A stretch of 64,000 bases of DNA from GCA-2733415 sp965178635 (GTDB lineage Bacteria > Bacteroidota > Bacteroidia > Flavobacteriales > Flavobacteriaceae), in NCBI GenBank assembly GCA_965178635.1, contig CBCXVT010000038.1:16104-80103 (forward strand). The letters are read 5' to 3'. Below are positions 9,360-18,524 of the stretch, in pieces. Both the position numbers and the translations under genes were made by a program. Every line of letters starts with the position of its first letter. Position 1 is the first letter of the stretch. The notes under the pieces were generated by a model. It had not been told where the DNA came from, made no database searches, and worked only from the letters and a program-made list of their open reading frames with translations.

Positions 9360-10195
9360 GTACCATTAAAGATATTCACATCTACAAACTCTTTAATACC
9401 GTAAACACTTCCTTTATCAGTAAATTGCCAGAAATTCCAATCATTATCAATATTCTCTACATGGTAATTGTAATTGGCTACCCAACAAGTGTATTCTGAA
9501 AAATCATTATACAAGTGCTCATTATAGAATGATTCTCCTGAATAGATAATTGGCTTCACACCATAATGTTGTTCTACCCTTTTCAACCATTTACGCAAAC
9601 CTAGTTTCAAATTGTCCATGCTTTGAATTCTTGGAATATCTTCTATATCCAACACAGGCGGCAAGTCGCCTTTTTGAAGTTTTACAGTTCTTATAAAATT
9701 ATCTGCTTGAAATAACGAATTTTCATTAGGACGGTAGTAATGATACGCACCTCGAACAAATCCTTTTTCTTTAGATTGTTTCCAGTTTTCTTTAAAGCGT
9801 CTATCTACCTTTATACTTCCTGCTGTTGCACGAGAAAAAACGAATGACACTGGAAAACTATCTTGCAGTTTAGATACTTTATCCCACTCAATTTTCCCTT
9901 GATAATGAGATACATCTATACCATAGATTTTATCTTGATGGTGCTGCAACACATCAAAAATGCGTAATTGTGTAGTTATAGAAGCTACTTTAATTGCTTC
10001 TGTTTTCTCAATACGCTGAAACACTAAATAGTAAAGTGCATATCTGTAATGCCACACACCACAACTTAATAAGACTAAAAATATTGGTAATAAAATATGC
10101 TTTTTAAAAGAAAATCCTGATTGCTTTTTTCTTCTTCTTTGCTTAGATGGTTTTCTACGTTTCAGTCGTTTCAACTCTGTTCTACCAGAAGCCAT
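9326..10195 (-). CDS. Membrane-anchored GH25 family lysozyme
   Basis: 289 aa. A very basic N-terminus (KRLKRRKPSKQRRRKK) and one membrane helix (about residues 31-50) anchor it in the inner membrane, with the rest in the periplasm. A GH25 muramidase domain follows: YGIDVSHYQGKIEW, PPVLDIEDI with the catalytic acidic residues, and a C-terminal NFWQFTDKG. It should cut the glycan strands of peptidoglycan. It begins 1 bp after the pssA stop, so the two are probably co-transcribed. Confidence 0.9.
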   Translation of the reverse strand: MASGRTELKRLKRRKPSKQRRRKKQSGFSFKKHILLPIFLVLLSCGVWHYRYALYYLVFQRIEKTEAIKVASITTQLRIFDVLQHHQDKIYGIDVSHYQGKIEWDKVSKLQDSFPVSFVFSRATAGSIKVDRRFKENWKQSKEKGFVRGAYHYYRPNENSLFQADNFIRTVKLQKGDLPPVLDIEDIPRIQSMDNLKLGLRKWLKRVEQHYGVKPIIYSGESFYNEHLYNDFSEYTCWVANYNYHVENIDNDWNFWQFTDKGSVYGIKEFVDVNIFNGTKKELLQLVKK

Positions 10196-10196
10196 A

Positions 10197-10934
10197 TTAT
10201 TTTTTAGCGTTTATAACTACCGATAGCAATATATACAATAGTATAACTAAAGGAATTGCCGTGTAACTTAATAAAGCTAATAACACAACACATGTAATTA
10301 AAAACACATATGTTGTTACATTGTCTTTAAATCCATATGTTTTCATTTTTAATGAAAACAATGGCAATTCAGCATTTAACAAATAACAACTTAATAAAGT
10401 GAAACCGATTAGAAACCATTTATTTAAAATTAAATTGTTAACCCATTCCACATCATTACTCATTAAAATTAACGGTAAACTTAAAATAAGAAGCGTATTT
10501 GCTGGTGTTGGCAACCCAATAAACGAATCTGTCTGACGCGTATCAATATTAAATTTAGCCAAACGATAACATGATGCCAATGTAACTAACAAACCTATTA
10601 AAGGTAAAAAACTATATGGAGTAGCCTCATGCCCTAACAACACCTCTTCTAAATTAATTGGAAATGGATGAGATGTCTTTTCTAACAGTTTAAACATAAC
10701 TATCCCAGGCACCAATCCGCTTGTAACCATATCTGCTAAAGAATCTAATTGCAAACCTAGCTCACTTTTCACATTCAATAAACGTGCAGCAAAACCATCA
10801 AAAAAATCAAAGATTATTCCTAAAACCACAAATACTGCAGCTAAGAATAAATTGTTTTCAACCGCAAAAATTACAGCAATACATCCACAAAAAAGATTTA
10901 ATAAGGTGATAATATTCGGAATATGTTTCTTCAT
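10197..10934 (-). CDS. pssA: CDP-diacylglycerol--serine O-phosphatidyltransferase
   Basis: 245 aa, strongly hydrophobic with about seven membrane helices. It carries the full CDP-alcohol phosphotransferase signature: DGFAAR, then G, then DSLAD. The start MKKHIPNIITLLNLFCGC is typical of phosphatidylserine synthase. It makes phosphatidylserine, the precursor of phosphatidylethanolamine. The GH25 gene follows directly. Confidence 0.94.
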   Translation of the reverse strand: MKKHIPNIITLLNLFCGCIAVIFAVENNLFLAAVFVVLGIIFDFFDGFAARLLNVKSELGLQLDSLADMVTSGLVPGIVMFKLLEKTSHPFPINLEEVLLGHEATPYSFLPLIGLLVTLASCYRLAKFNIDTRQTDSFIGLPTPANTLLILSLPLILMSNDVEWVNNLILNKWFLIGFTLLSCYLLNAELPLFSLKMKTYGFKDNVTTYVFLITCVVLLALLSYTAIPLVILLYILLSVVINAKK

Positions 10935-11003
10935 TAATTATAAGTTCTTTTGGGTAAAAATAAGAAAGATTTCATAGACTTCCTTTTCTTTACCTTATTC
11001 ATA

Positions 11004-11855
11004 TTATTTACAAGCCTTTAACATCCTATCATTCCCAGACAAATCTTTACGCAATTCTACAGAAGTGAAGCCATAACGCTTAACTAAATCTACAGTTTCT
11101 TTACCTAGATATTGATTAATTTCAAAGTACAACACCCCATTTTCAGTCAAATTCTCTACAGCAAACTCAGTAATTTTTCTATAAAATATTAACGGGTCAC
11201 TATCTTCAACAAATAAGGCTAAATGTGGCTCGTAGGCTAATACATTCTTTTTAATTTCTTGTTTTTCTATATGACGTACATATGGCGGATTAGACACAAT
11301 AACATCATATTTTTCAGAACATCCAGAATATATTAAAATATCATCATTAATAAATTCCACAACCACCTCATTCATTTTAGCATTTTCCTGAGCAATCTTA
11401 ATCGCTTCCTCAGAAACATCTAAAGTTGAAATTGAACCTTTTGGTAAGTTCTTCGCTAAACAAATTGGTATACAACCAGAACCAGTTCCTATATCTAAAA
11501 TTGATAGCTTATTTTTATCAGAATTATCTTTCACAATCCAATCAACTAACTCCTCAGTTTCTGGACGCGGAATTAAAGTATCTTCCGTTACTTTAAAACT
11601 CAGACCATAAAATTCAGTAGAACCAATAATATATTGAATTGGTTTTTCTTCTTTCAATTCTTGAATTGCAGATTTAAAAAACAACTGATCCTCACTTTTA
11701 ACCTCAAAACCTGATTTTAAAACGACATCAATTTTTGACAAGCTCAGTTGATGTTCTACTAAACGATAGAACAACACTTCAATTTCTGATAACTCATAAA
11801 CTGACAATAATTCGATTTTAAAATATGCTTTTAATTCTGTAAAATTCATGACCAT
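11004..11855 (-). CDS. prmC: Peptide chain release factor N5-glutamine methyltransferase PrmC
   Basis: About 280 aa. It has the SAM-binding motif LDIGTGSGCIPICLA and the Gln-methylase signature SNPPYVR. PrmC methylates the GGQ glutamine of release factors RF1 and RF2. Possible starts are TTG 11858, ATG 11855 and ATG 11849 (MNFTELKAYF); the last gives the most usual N-terminus. It follows the GNAT gene with no gap and is probably translated in coupling with it. Confidence 0.95.
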   Translation of the reverse strand: MVMNFTELKAYFKIELLSVYELSEIEVLFYRLVEHQLSLSKIDVVLKSGFEVKSEDQLFFKSAIQELKEEKPIQYIIGSTEFYGLSFKVTEDTLIPRPETEELVDWIVKDNSDKNKLSILDIGTGSGCIPICLAKNLPKGSISTLDVSEEAIKIAQENAKMNEVVVEFINDDILIYSGCSEKYDVIVSNPPYVRHIEKQEIKKNVLAYEPHLALFVEDSDPLIFYRKITEFAVENLTENGVLYFEINQYLGKETVDLVKRYGFTSVELRKDLSGNDRMLKACK

Positions 11856-11858
11856 CAA

Positions 11859-12344
11859 TTACAATTCTTTAAGCATCCATTCAGAACAACTGTAGTGTCC
11901 CGTATCACCTAAAGGTTTCTCTAAAGCAATAAACCCTGATTTTTTATACAATTTCACTGCAGATGTCATATATGGTAAAGTTTCTAAATAACATTTTTCA
12001 AACCCAAAATCTTTAGCAGCACTCAAGCATCTTTGCATCATTTGAGCACCGAAACCTTTACCTCTAACCCTTGGAGAAAAGTACATTTTTTGCAGTTCAC
12101 AGATGTTCTCTTTAGAATTCTCTAATTGTGAAATTCCAGCTGCACCTACAACTTTTCCATCTAATTCTGCTACAAAATAAACTGCTCTTTCTGTATCATA
12201 CACTTCAGACAACACATCTAAAGTTTCATCTTCATATGCTGTACCAACCTTTGGCGCTCCTAACTCTAACAACACCTCTCTAATCATTTTTGCTACAGCG
12301 GCATTATCTGTTGCTCCTATTTCTCTTATTATTATTTCAGACAT
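11859..12344 (-). CDS. GNAT family N-acetyltransferase
   Basis: 161 aa from the ATG at 12344 (MSEIIIREIG). GNAT fold: the acetyl-CoA loop is VRGKGFGAQMMQRCL (an R/Q-x-x-G-x-G/A match), with the C-terminal LYKKSGFIAL. The substrate is unknown. Its stop abuts the start of prmC, but release-factor modification is prmC's job, so the link is probably only co-transcription. Confidence 0.88.
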   Translation of the reverse strand: MSEIIIREIGATDNAAVAKMIREVLLELGAPKVGTAYEDETLDVLSEVYDTERAVYFVAELDGKVVGAAGISQLENSKENICELQKMYFSPRVRGKGFGAQMMQRCLSAAKDFGFEKCYLETLPYMTSAVKLYKKSGFIALEKPLGDTGHYSCSEWMLKEL

Positions 12345-12365
12345 CAATATAAAAGGCTATTTTTG
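12335..12365 (+). promoter_or_regulatory. Probable promoter of the LEA-like lipoprotein gene
   Basis: -7 box TATTTTTG (12358-12365) with TTT 20 bp upstream (12335-12337) in place of the -33 TTG. It ends 20 bp before the ATG at 12386. Confidence 0.55.
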
Positions 12366-12385
12366 TGGGGTAAAATTAACTATTT

Positions 12386-12844
12386 ATGAAGCAATTCGCA
12401 GTACTTTTAATTATAATTTCAACTTTAACTTCATGTGTTTCAAAAAAAATTGAATACCAAAATGTTGAGAATATCAATATCTTATCATTAGATGAACAAG
12501 AAATCACTTTAAGTGCTGATGCCATTTTTAAAAACCCAAATATTTTAGGAGGTAAAGTTATTCCTGAAGACCTTATTGTTTTTATTGACGACAAAGAAAT
12601 AACTACCGTAAAATCTAAAGAATTTAAAGTGCCTGCAGTAAAAGAATTCGCTATTCCATTGGAGGTTACAATTCCGTTTAACAAGATTCCTGGGAACAAA
12701 AACGGAGGACTTCTGGGTGCTGTTTTAGGGAGTTTTAACAAGACTCACAAAGTAACCTTTAAAGGTCAATTGAATTATAAAGTGGCTGGATTTAAATCTA
12801 CATATATAATTAACCACACTGAAGATTTAAAATTAGGGTTATAA
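12386..12844 (+). CDS. LEA14-like (WHy domain) lipoprotein
   Basis: 152 aa. The N-terminus is a lipoprotein signal (lipobox LTSC, Cys 17). The rest resembles the LEA type 2 / WHy beta-sandwich: ADAIFKNPNILGGKV, followed by FKVPAVKEFAIPLEVTIPF. Such proteins are thought to sit in the envelope; no enzyme role is known. The last codons overlap the upstream part of the ribD frame. Confidence 0.78.
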   Translation: MKQFAVLLIIISTLTSCVSKKIEYQNVENINILSLDEQEITLSADAIFKNPNILGGKVIPEDLIVFIDDKEITTVKSKEFKVPAVKEFAIPLEVTIPFNKIPGNKNGGLLGAVLGSFNKTHKVTFKGQLNYKVAGFKSTYIINHTEDLKLGL

Positions 12845-13869
12845 CACATCAAGTTTACATACAACGTTGCATCCAATTGGCCAAGAATGGTTTGGGAACC
12901 ACATATCCTAATCCGCTTGTTGGTAGCGTGATTGTGCACAACAATAAAATTATTGGTGAAGGCTGGCACTATAGAGCAGGGCAACCACATGCAGAAGTTA
13001 ACGCTATAAACTCTGTAAAAGACAAATCGTTACTTAAAGAATCTACTATTTACGTGTCTCTAGAGCCATGTAGTCATTTCGGAAAAACGCCACCTTGTGC
13101 AGATTTAATCACTAAACATCATATTAAAAATGTAGTAATTGGTTGTGTTGATTCGTTTTCTGAAGTGTCTGGTAAAGGTATTGAGAAACTCAAAAACAAT
13201 GGCTGTAATGTTACCGTTGGCGTTTTAGAAGATGAATGCCTGAAATTAAACAAACGGTTTTTTATGTTTCATAACAAGAAGCGTCCGTACATTATCTTAA
13301 AATGGGCCGAAACTAAAGATGGGTTTATTGCCCCTGAAAACAACACCGAAATTACTTGGATTACCAATACCCATTCAAGACAATTAGTACACAAATTACG
13401 CTCTGAGGAACAAGCAATTCTTGTTGGCACAACTACTGTTTTAACTGATAACCCAAAATTAAATTGCAGAACTTGGCATGGTCAAAACCCTGTAAGAATT
13501 ATACTAGACAGACAGCTTCGCGTTCCAAAACATTATTCAGTTTTTGACAAAACAACAAAAACGATTGTATGTACAGAAATCATTTGTCCAAATGAAGATA
13601 ATCTTATTTATAAACAAATCGATTTTTCTAAAAATGTAGCACAACAAGTATGTAAAACCTTACACAAACACAATATCCAATCTGTTATTATAGAAGGCGG
13701 AAGACAAACTTTACAAACATTTATTGATGCAAATTTATGGGATGAAGCTCATGTATTTTCTGGTTCATCTGTATTTAAAACTGGTATTAAAGCTCCAAAC
13801 TTCAAAGGACAACTACTAACCTCTACTGTAATAAAAGAAGATCACATTTCAATTTATCAAAATGATTAA
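12841..13869 (+). CDS. ribD: Bifunctional riboflavin biosynthesis protein RibD
   Basis: Deaminase domain with the zinc ligands HAEVNAI and PCSHFGKTPPCADL, then a reductase domain (from about PYIILKWAETKDG) ending ISIYQND. RibD deaminates and then reduces the pyrimidine intermediate in riboflavin synthesis. The conserved first helix (THQVYIQRCIQLAKNG) is encoded upstream of the first standard start codon, TTG 12877. That helix begins at ATA 12841, or ATT 12832, with no ATG, GTG or TTG available. The start given here is inferred from the family; TTG 12877 would cut 12 conserved residues. The HAD gene overlaps the 3' end by 8 bp. Confidence 0.9.
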   Translation: MTHQVYIQRCIQLAKNGLGTTYPNPLVGSVIVHNNKIIGEGWHYRAGQPHAEVNAINSVKDKSLLKESTIYVSLEPCSHFGKTPPCADLITKHHIKNVVIGCVDSFSEVSGKGIEKLKNNGCNVTVGVLEDECLKLNKRFFMFHNKKRPYIILKWAETKDGFIAPENNTEITWITNTHSRQLVHKLRSEEQAILVGTTTVLTDNPKLNCRTWHGQNPVRIILDRQLRVPKHYSVFDKTTKTIVCTEIICPNEDNLIYKQIDFSKNVAQQVCKTLHKHNIQSVIIEGGRQTLQTFIDANLWDEAHVFSGSSVFKTGIKAPNFKGQLLTSTVIKEDHISIYQND

Positions 13870-14473
13870 AAATATAATTTTCGATTTTGGAGACATTTTC
13901 ATCAATCTTGATAAGGTGGCTGCCATGACAACTGCTTTGGAATTGTTTGATATTCCAGAATTAACCTCAGAAATGTCAGAAACAAACATGGCTTATGAGA
14001 AAGGGTTAATATCAACAAGGGAATTTGTAGAGTTTTACACAACAACTTTTCCCCGTGTTTCCAAAAAAGACATTATTGATGCTTGGAACTGTATTTTATT
14101 AGATTTCCCTATGCATAGATTAGAGTTTCTAAAAAAAGTTAGCTCTCAATACCGTTGTTTTTTATTGAGTAACACTAATGAAATGCACATTGACTGGATT
14201 AAAAACGACTGGGGCATGACATTATATAATGAGTTTAAAAGCTGTTTTGAAGCATTTTATTTGTCGCATGAAATGAATATGCGAAAACCCGATGCTAACA
14301 TCTATGAATATGTTTTACAGCAACATCAATTAAATGCATCAGAAACTTTATTTATAGATGACACAAAAGAAAATACCGACACAACAACAGGACTTGGCAT
14401 TCACTCCTGGAATTTAACCCCTGGAAAAGAAGATATTGTCGATTTATTCACTTTAAAAAGCGACTTATTTTAA
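13862..14473 (+). CDS. HAD family hydrolase (subfamily IA)
   Basis: 203 aa. Motif I IIFDFGDIFINLD, motif II FLLSNTNE, and motif III/IV MRKPDANIYEYVL with LFIDDTKEN. It resembles YihX-type sugar-phosphate phosphatases, where motif I is D-x-G rather than D-x-D. Its ATG overlaps the ribD stop by 8 bp, so it may supply the still poorly assigned phosphatase step of riboflavin synthesis; that is inference from position only. Confidence 0.88.
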   Translation: MIKNIIFDFGDIFINLDKVAAMTTALELFDIPELTSEMSETNMAYEKGLISTREFVEFYTTTFPRVSKKDIIDAWNCILLDFPMHRLEFLKKVSSQYRCFLLSNTNEMHIDWIKNDWGMTLYNEFKSCFEAFYLSHEMNMRKPDANIYEYVLQQHQLNASETLFIDDTKENTDTTTGLGIHSWNLTPGKEDIVDLFTLKSDLF

Positions 14474-14474
14474 T

Positions 14475-15320
14475 ATGATTTATCTACTACTAAGTGTCCT
14501 TTTTTCAAGTGCCATATTTGTCGTTTTTAAACTTTTTGACAAATTCAACATAAACACTTTACAAGCAATTGTAGTCAACTATTTCACAGCATTTTGTGTA
14601 GGTATATTTTCTTATCAAGAAAATATCAATTTCACTAGTATTCCTAATAAACCATGGTATATTGGAGCAATAATTTTAAGTTGTTTATTTATTAGTGTTT
14701 TTAATTTAATGGCATTAACCTCACAAAAAAACGGTGTATCTGTTGCCTCTGTTGCAGGAAAAATGTCAATTGTTATCCCTGTACTTTTCGGGATTTATCT
14801 GTATGATGAAAACTTAACAATTCAGAAAATCATCGGGATTATCTTAGCACTTTTTGCAGTTTTCTTAACGACTAGCAAAGGAGGTGCAACTGTTAAAAAA
14901 GGTAGTTTTTTGTTTCCAATTCTCCTTTTTTTAGGTTCAGGTATAATTGACACACTCATTAAATACATACAAACAAGTTATGTTTCGGATAGTGAATTAC
15001 CTCTATTTTCTGCCATCTTGTTTCTACAAGCTGGATTATTAGGTATCATTGTATTTCTCTTAAAACCTACAAAAATTTATGGCAAAAATATTATTGCAGG
15101 TGTCCTTCTAGGTATCATCAACTATTATTCTATTATTTATCTTCTCAAAGCATTGAATAATAAAACCATGGGAAGCGCAGAAATATTTACAATCAATAAT
15201 GTTGCAGTAGTCATGTTAACAACCTTAGTTGGACTACTACTTTTCAAAGAAAAATTAATCTTAAAAAACTGGATAGGAATTAGCATTGCAATAATTTCTA
15301 TACTTTTGATTACCCAATAA
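14475..15320 (+). CDS. EamA (DMT superfamily) transporter
   Basis: 281 aa, about ten hydrophobic helices in two EamA-type halves, for example GVSVASVAGKMSIVIPVLFG and SAEIFTINNVAVVMLTTLVG. Members export or exchange small metabolites. The gene starts 1 bp after the HAD stop and ends 7 bp before the YigZ start, so it is part of the same transcript as ribD. The substrate is unknown. Confidence 0.87.
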   Translation: MIYLLLSVLFSSAIFVVFKLFDKFNINTLQAIVVNYFTAFCVGIFSYQENINFTSIPNKPWYIGAIILSCLFISVFNLMALTSQKNGVSVASVAGKMSIVIPVLFGIYLYDENLTIQKIIGIILALFAVFLTTSKGGATVKKGSFLFPILLFLGSGIIDTLIKYIQTSYVSDSELPLFSAILFLQAGLLGIIVFLLKPTKIYGKNIIAGVLLGIINYYSIIYLLKALNNKTMGSAEIFTINNVAVVMLTTLVGLLLFKEKLILKNWIGISIAIISILLITQ

Positions 15321-15327
15321 CAAAATT

Positions 15328-15945
15328 TTGTCAGAATTAAAAGATACATATAAAACCATTGAAAAACCTTTTAAAGGGGAAATGTTTAAAGATAGAGGTA
15401 GCAAATTTTACGGTTACGCCTACCCTATTTCTTCTGAAGATGAAGTTAAACCCATTATTGAGAAATTAAAAAAAGAACACCACACTGCAAGACATTGGTG
15501 TTACGCTTGGCAACTGGGCACTACAAAAATCAGATACCGCGCCAATGATGATGGCGAACCAAGTAATTCCGCCGGACCCCCTATTTATGGGCAAATACAA
15601 GCCTTTGATGTTACTAATATTTTAGTCATAGTTGTAAGGTATTTTGGAGGTACCAAATTAGGTGTTGGCGGTTTAATGAATGCTAATAAAACAGGATCAA
15701 AATTAGTTTTAGAAGCCGCAACTATACTTGAAAAAACAATCGACAGAACATTCTTGATTACTTTTGATTATAAAGACATGAATAAAGTAATGCGTGTTGT
15801 AAAAGAAAAGAACTTAACTATTAGCGCACAAACTTTAGAGCTGAATTGTCAATACACCATTCCTGTTAGAAAAAAAGACGCTCAACACATTTTTGATATA
15901 TTTTCAAATATTTATGGTGTTACAATCAAAGAATTGGAAGACTAA
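15328..15945 (+). CDS. YigZ/IMPACT family protein
   Basis: 205 aa. The UPF0029/IMPACT N-terminal domain shows SKFYGYAYP, HTARHWCYAW, NDDGEPSNSAGPPI and VVRYFGGTKLGVGGL. A smaller C-terminal domain follows. The start is TTG 15328, giving MSELKDTYKTIEKP as in relatives. The bacterial role is unclear; the yeast and mammalian homologues regulate translation under stress. It converges directly on the thioesterase gene with a 1-bp gap. Confidence 0.9.
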   Translation: MSELKDTYKTIEKPFKGEMFKDRGSKFYGYAYPISSEDEVKPIIEKLKKEHHTARHWCYAWQLGTTKIRYRANDDGEPSNSAGPPIYGQIQAFDVTNILVIVVRYFGGTKLGVGGLMNANKTGSKLVLEAATILEKTIDRTFLITFDYKDMNKVMRVVKEKNLTISAQTLELNCQYTIPVRKKDAQHIFDIFSNIYGVTIKELED

Positions 15946-15946
15946 A

Positions 15947-16345
15947 TTAATACCCTAACTTTTTCAATAAATGTACTGGGCATTGCATTGGTCGTTTAGT
16001 TCTCATATTTACAAAAACCAATGTGATCTCAGATGTTGTTAATAAGTCGCCTTTAACATTATAAATTTCTTGGTCAATTGTAATTTTCAACCCTGGTTTA
16101 TCTCTTAATTTTGTTTTAATTGACAACACTTCATCGTAAACTGCAGGCTTCTTAAAATTGACATTCAAATTAACAACTGGCAACATTACCCCATCATCTT
16201 CCATTTCTTTATAAGAAATATCGATAGAGCGCAACCACTCTACTCTTGCCACCTCTAGGTATTGCGCATAATTACCATGATAAACAACACCCATCTGGTC
16301 AGTTTCACCATATCTTACACGTATATTTGTAGTATGTATTTCCAT
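15947..16345 (-). CDS. Acyl-CoA thioesterase (YbgC/4HBT family)
   Basis: 132 aa from the ATG at 16345 (MEIHTTNIRVRYGETDQMG). Hotdog fold with the catalytic YGETDQMGVVYHGNYAQYLE stretch, typical of 4-hydroxybenzoyl-CoA-type thioesterases. A longer upstream extension to 16423 is in frame but does not look like the family and is left out. It hydrolyses acyl-CoA or acyl-ACP; the exact acyl group is unknown. Confidence 0.92.
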   Translation of the reverse strand: MEIHTTNIRVRYGETDQMGVVYHGNYAQYLEVARVEWLRSIDISYKEMEDDGVMLPVVNLNVNFKKPAVYDEVLSIKTKLRDKPGLKITIDQEIYNVKGDLLTTSEITLVFVNMRTKRPMQCPVHLLKKLGY

Positions 16346-16358
16346 AAGCAAATTATAA

Positions 16359-16374
16359 ACTATGTGTACATAGT
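16359..16374. repeat. Small inverted repeat upstream of the thioesterase gene
   Basis: ACTATG-TGTA-CATAGT, six-bp arms with a four-bp centre, 14 bp upstream of the thioesterase ATG in the dnaA/thioesterase intergenic region. It could be an operator, but its length alone is weak evidence. Confidence 0.3.
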
Positions 16375-16531
16375 AATTATTGTGACTTAGTATGAGAAAA
16401 AAAACTAAATATTCAATAGGCAATGTGTTTTTTTTTTCACTTTTTTGTTCACATATTTGTCATCCCCAAGAATAACTAATGAGAAGCAATTCTCAATTGA
16501 ATTAAAACACAAACATAACCAATTCTATTAA

Positions 16532-17959
16532 ATGAATAAAACAGCATTATCAGTTTGGGAAAATTGCCTATCTTTTATAGAAGACAACATACAACCTCAA
16601 GCTTACAAAACATGGTTTGAACCAATCAAACCAATCAAACTCACTGATAATGTGTTAAGTATTCAGGTACCTAGTAAATTCTTTTATGAATGGCTAGAAG
16701 AGCATTATGTAAAGTTATTAAAAGTAGCGTTGACAAAAGAATTAGGGGAGTCAGCAAAATTGGTGTACAACATTAAGATGGAAAACACCTATGGTAACAA
16801 ACAACCATTTACAGAAAAAATACCTAGTACAAATAGGTCATCTGTAAAACCGCAAAATGTTGATGTACCATTAAAAAACAAAAGTCCAGAATTAAAAAAT
16901 CCATTTATAATCCCTGGAATTAGAAATGTCAAAATTGAATCACAATTAAATCCGAATTACAATTTTGAAAATTTCCTAGAAGGGGACTCAAACCGTTTAG
17001 CAAGATCTGCAGGTTTAGCTGTTGCCAACAAACCAGGTGGAACTGCTTTTAATCCGTTATTGATTTTCGGAGGAGTTGGTTTAGGAAAAACACATATCGC
17101 ACATGCCATTGGTATTGATGTAAAAGATAAATACCCAGAAAAAACAGTCTTATATATTGCTGCTGAAAAATTCATACAACAATATACAGATGCTGTTAGG
17201 AAAAATAACAGAAATGATTTCATTCACTTCTATCAGATTATTGATGTATTAATCATTGATGATGTTCAGTTTTTATCTGGAAAAGCAGGTACCCAAGATG
17301 TATTTTTTCACATTTTCAACCACTTGCACCAAAACGGAAAACAGATTATTTTAACATCTGACAAAGCTCCTGTTGACATGCAAGACATTGAACAACGCTT
17401 ATTATCTCGTTTTAAATGGGGATTATCTGCAGAGTTACAACGTCCTGATTTTGAAACTAGAGTGGCTATTTTACAAAACAAATTATACCGTGATGGAGTT
17501 GAAATGCCAAACGATATTGTAGAATATGTAGCAAAGAATATCAAATCTAACGTAAGAGAATTAGAAGGTGCTATTGTGTCATTAATTGCACAGTCCTCTT
17601 TTAACAAAAAAGAGATTACAATTGATTTAGCACGACAAATAGTTGAAAAATTTGTAAAACACACCAAGCGTGAAATTTCAATTGACTACATTCAAAAAGT
17701 GGTTTCAGATTATTTCTCTATGGATGTTGGCACATTGCAATCAAAAACAAGAAAACGTCACATTGTACAAGCTAGACAATTAGCTATGTTCTTTGCCAAG
17801 AAATTCACTAAAGCTTCATTAGCAAGTATAGGTAGCCAAATTGGAAAACGTGATCACGCTACAGTATTACACGCATGTAAAACGGTTGATAACTTAGCTC
17901 ACACTGATAAACAATTTAAAAAATACGTGGAAGATTTACAGAAAAAACTAACTCTGTAA
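16532..17959 (+). CDS. dnaA: Chromosomal replication initiator protein DnaA
   Basis: 475 aa with all four domains. The N-terminal helicase-loading domain (residues 1-80) is followed by a short linker and an AAA+ domain with Walker A GGVGLGKTH and Walker B IIDDVQFL. The C-terminal box-binding helix-turn-helix includes GKRDHATVLHACK. DnaA opens the origin. In the 186 bp upstream I find no cluster of DnaA boxes (TTATNCACA), so the origin is not evident here. dnaN is also in this window but 17.5 kb away. Confidence 0.98.
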   Translation: MNKTALSVWENCLSFIEDNIQPQAYKTWFEPIKPIKLTDNVLSIQVPSKFFYEWLEEHYVKLLKVALTKELGESAKLVYNIKMENTYGNKQPFTEKIPSTNRSSVKPQNVDVPLKNKSPELKNPFIIPGIRNVKIESQLNPNYNFENFLEGDSNRLARSAGLAVANKPGGTAFNPLLIFGGVGLGKTHIAHAIGIDVKDKYPEKTVLYIAAEKFIQQYTDAVRKNNRNDFIHFYQIIDVLIIDDVQFLSGKAGTQDVFFHIFNHLHQNGKQIILTSDKAPVDMQDIEQRLLSRFKWGLSAELQRPDFETRVAILQNKLYRDGVEMPNDIVEYVAKNIKSNVRELEGAIVSLIAQSSFNKKEITIDLARQIVEKFVKHTKREISIDYIQKVVSDYFSMDVGTLQSKTRKRHIVQARQLAMFFAKKFTKASLASIGSQIGKRDHATVLHACKTVDNLAHTDKQFKKYVEDLQKKLTL

Positions 17960-17980
17960 CACTTACATACTAAATAAACT

Positions 17981-18016
17981 AAAAAAATCACCAACTTTAA
18001 TGTTGGTGATTTTTTT
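17981..18016. terminator. Terminator after dnaA
   Basis: Stem ATCACCAAC / GTTGGTGAT, 6-nt loop, seven A before and six T after. It should work on both strands. Confidence 0.85.
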
Positions 18017-18046
18017 ATGCTTAAATTGTATTAATTAAGAATTCTC

Positions 18047-18502
18047 ATGATACACACTCGAATACTTATGGTTTGCTTAGGAAACATTTGCAGATCACCA
18101 TTAGCAGAAGGCATTTTAAAATCCATGGTTAGCCTAGATTTTATCTACATAGATTCCGCTGGTACATCTGCTTTTCATAAAGGCGAGTTGCCTGACCCGA
18201 GATCTATTAAAGTTGCTCAAAAAAATGGTATTGATATTACCGACCAAAGAAGCAGACAATTTATAGCTACAGACTTTGATGTGTTTGACACAATTTACGT
18301 TATGGATCAATCAAATCAAACTAACGTGTTAGCTTTAGCAAAAAACAAAGACGATAGAAACAAAGTGAAACTTATTTTAAATGAGCGTAAACCAGCATTG
18401 AATGAAAATGTTCCTGACCCCTATCACGATACCGATAATGGATTTGACGCAGTTTACAGTATGTTAAATGACGCTTGCAAACAAATTGCTGATAAACTAT
18501 AA
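18047..18502 (+). CDS. Low-molecular-weight protein-tyrosine phosphatase
   Basis: 151 aa. The active-site P-loop near the N-terminus is VCLGNICRSP (C-x5-R), and the general acid sits in the C-terminal VPDPYHD. This fold dephosphorylates tyrosine or arginine residues. In bacteria many copies regulate envelope polysaccharide kinases, but no such kinase is seen nearby. The methyltransferase gene follows after 22 bp. Confidence 0.94.
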   Translation: MIHTRILMVCLGNICRSPLAEGILKSMVSLDFIYIDSAGTSAFHKGELPDPRSIKVAQKNGIDITDQRSRQFIATDFDVFDTIYVMDQSNQTNVLALAKNKDDRNKVKLILNERKPALNENVPDPYHDTDNGFDAVYSMLNDACKQIADKL

Positions 18503-18524
18503 TTTAAACATATAACATTTTATA

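Noticed and set aside
16359..16374. Small palindrome upstream of the thioesterase as an origin or strong operator
   Set aside because: Six-bp arms in AT-rich DNA arise by chance; no repeats or boxes accompany it. Kept only as a low-confidence feature.
16346..16423. N-terminal extension of the thioesterase
   Set aside because: Not family-like and crosses the inverted repeat; ATG 16345 gives the standard start.
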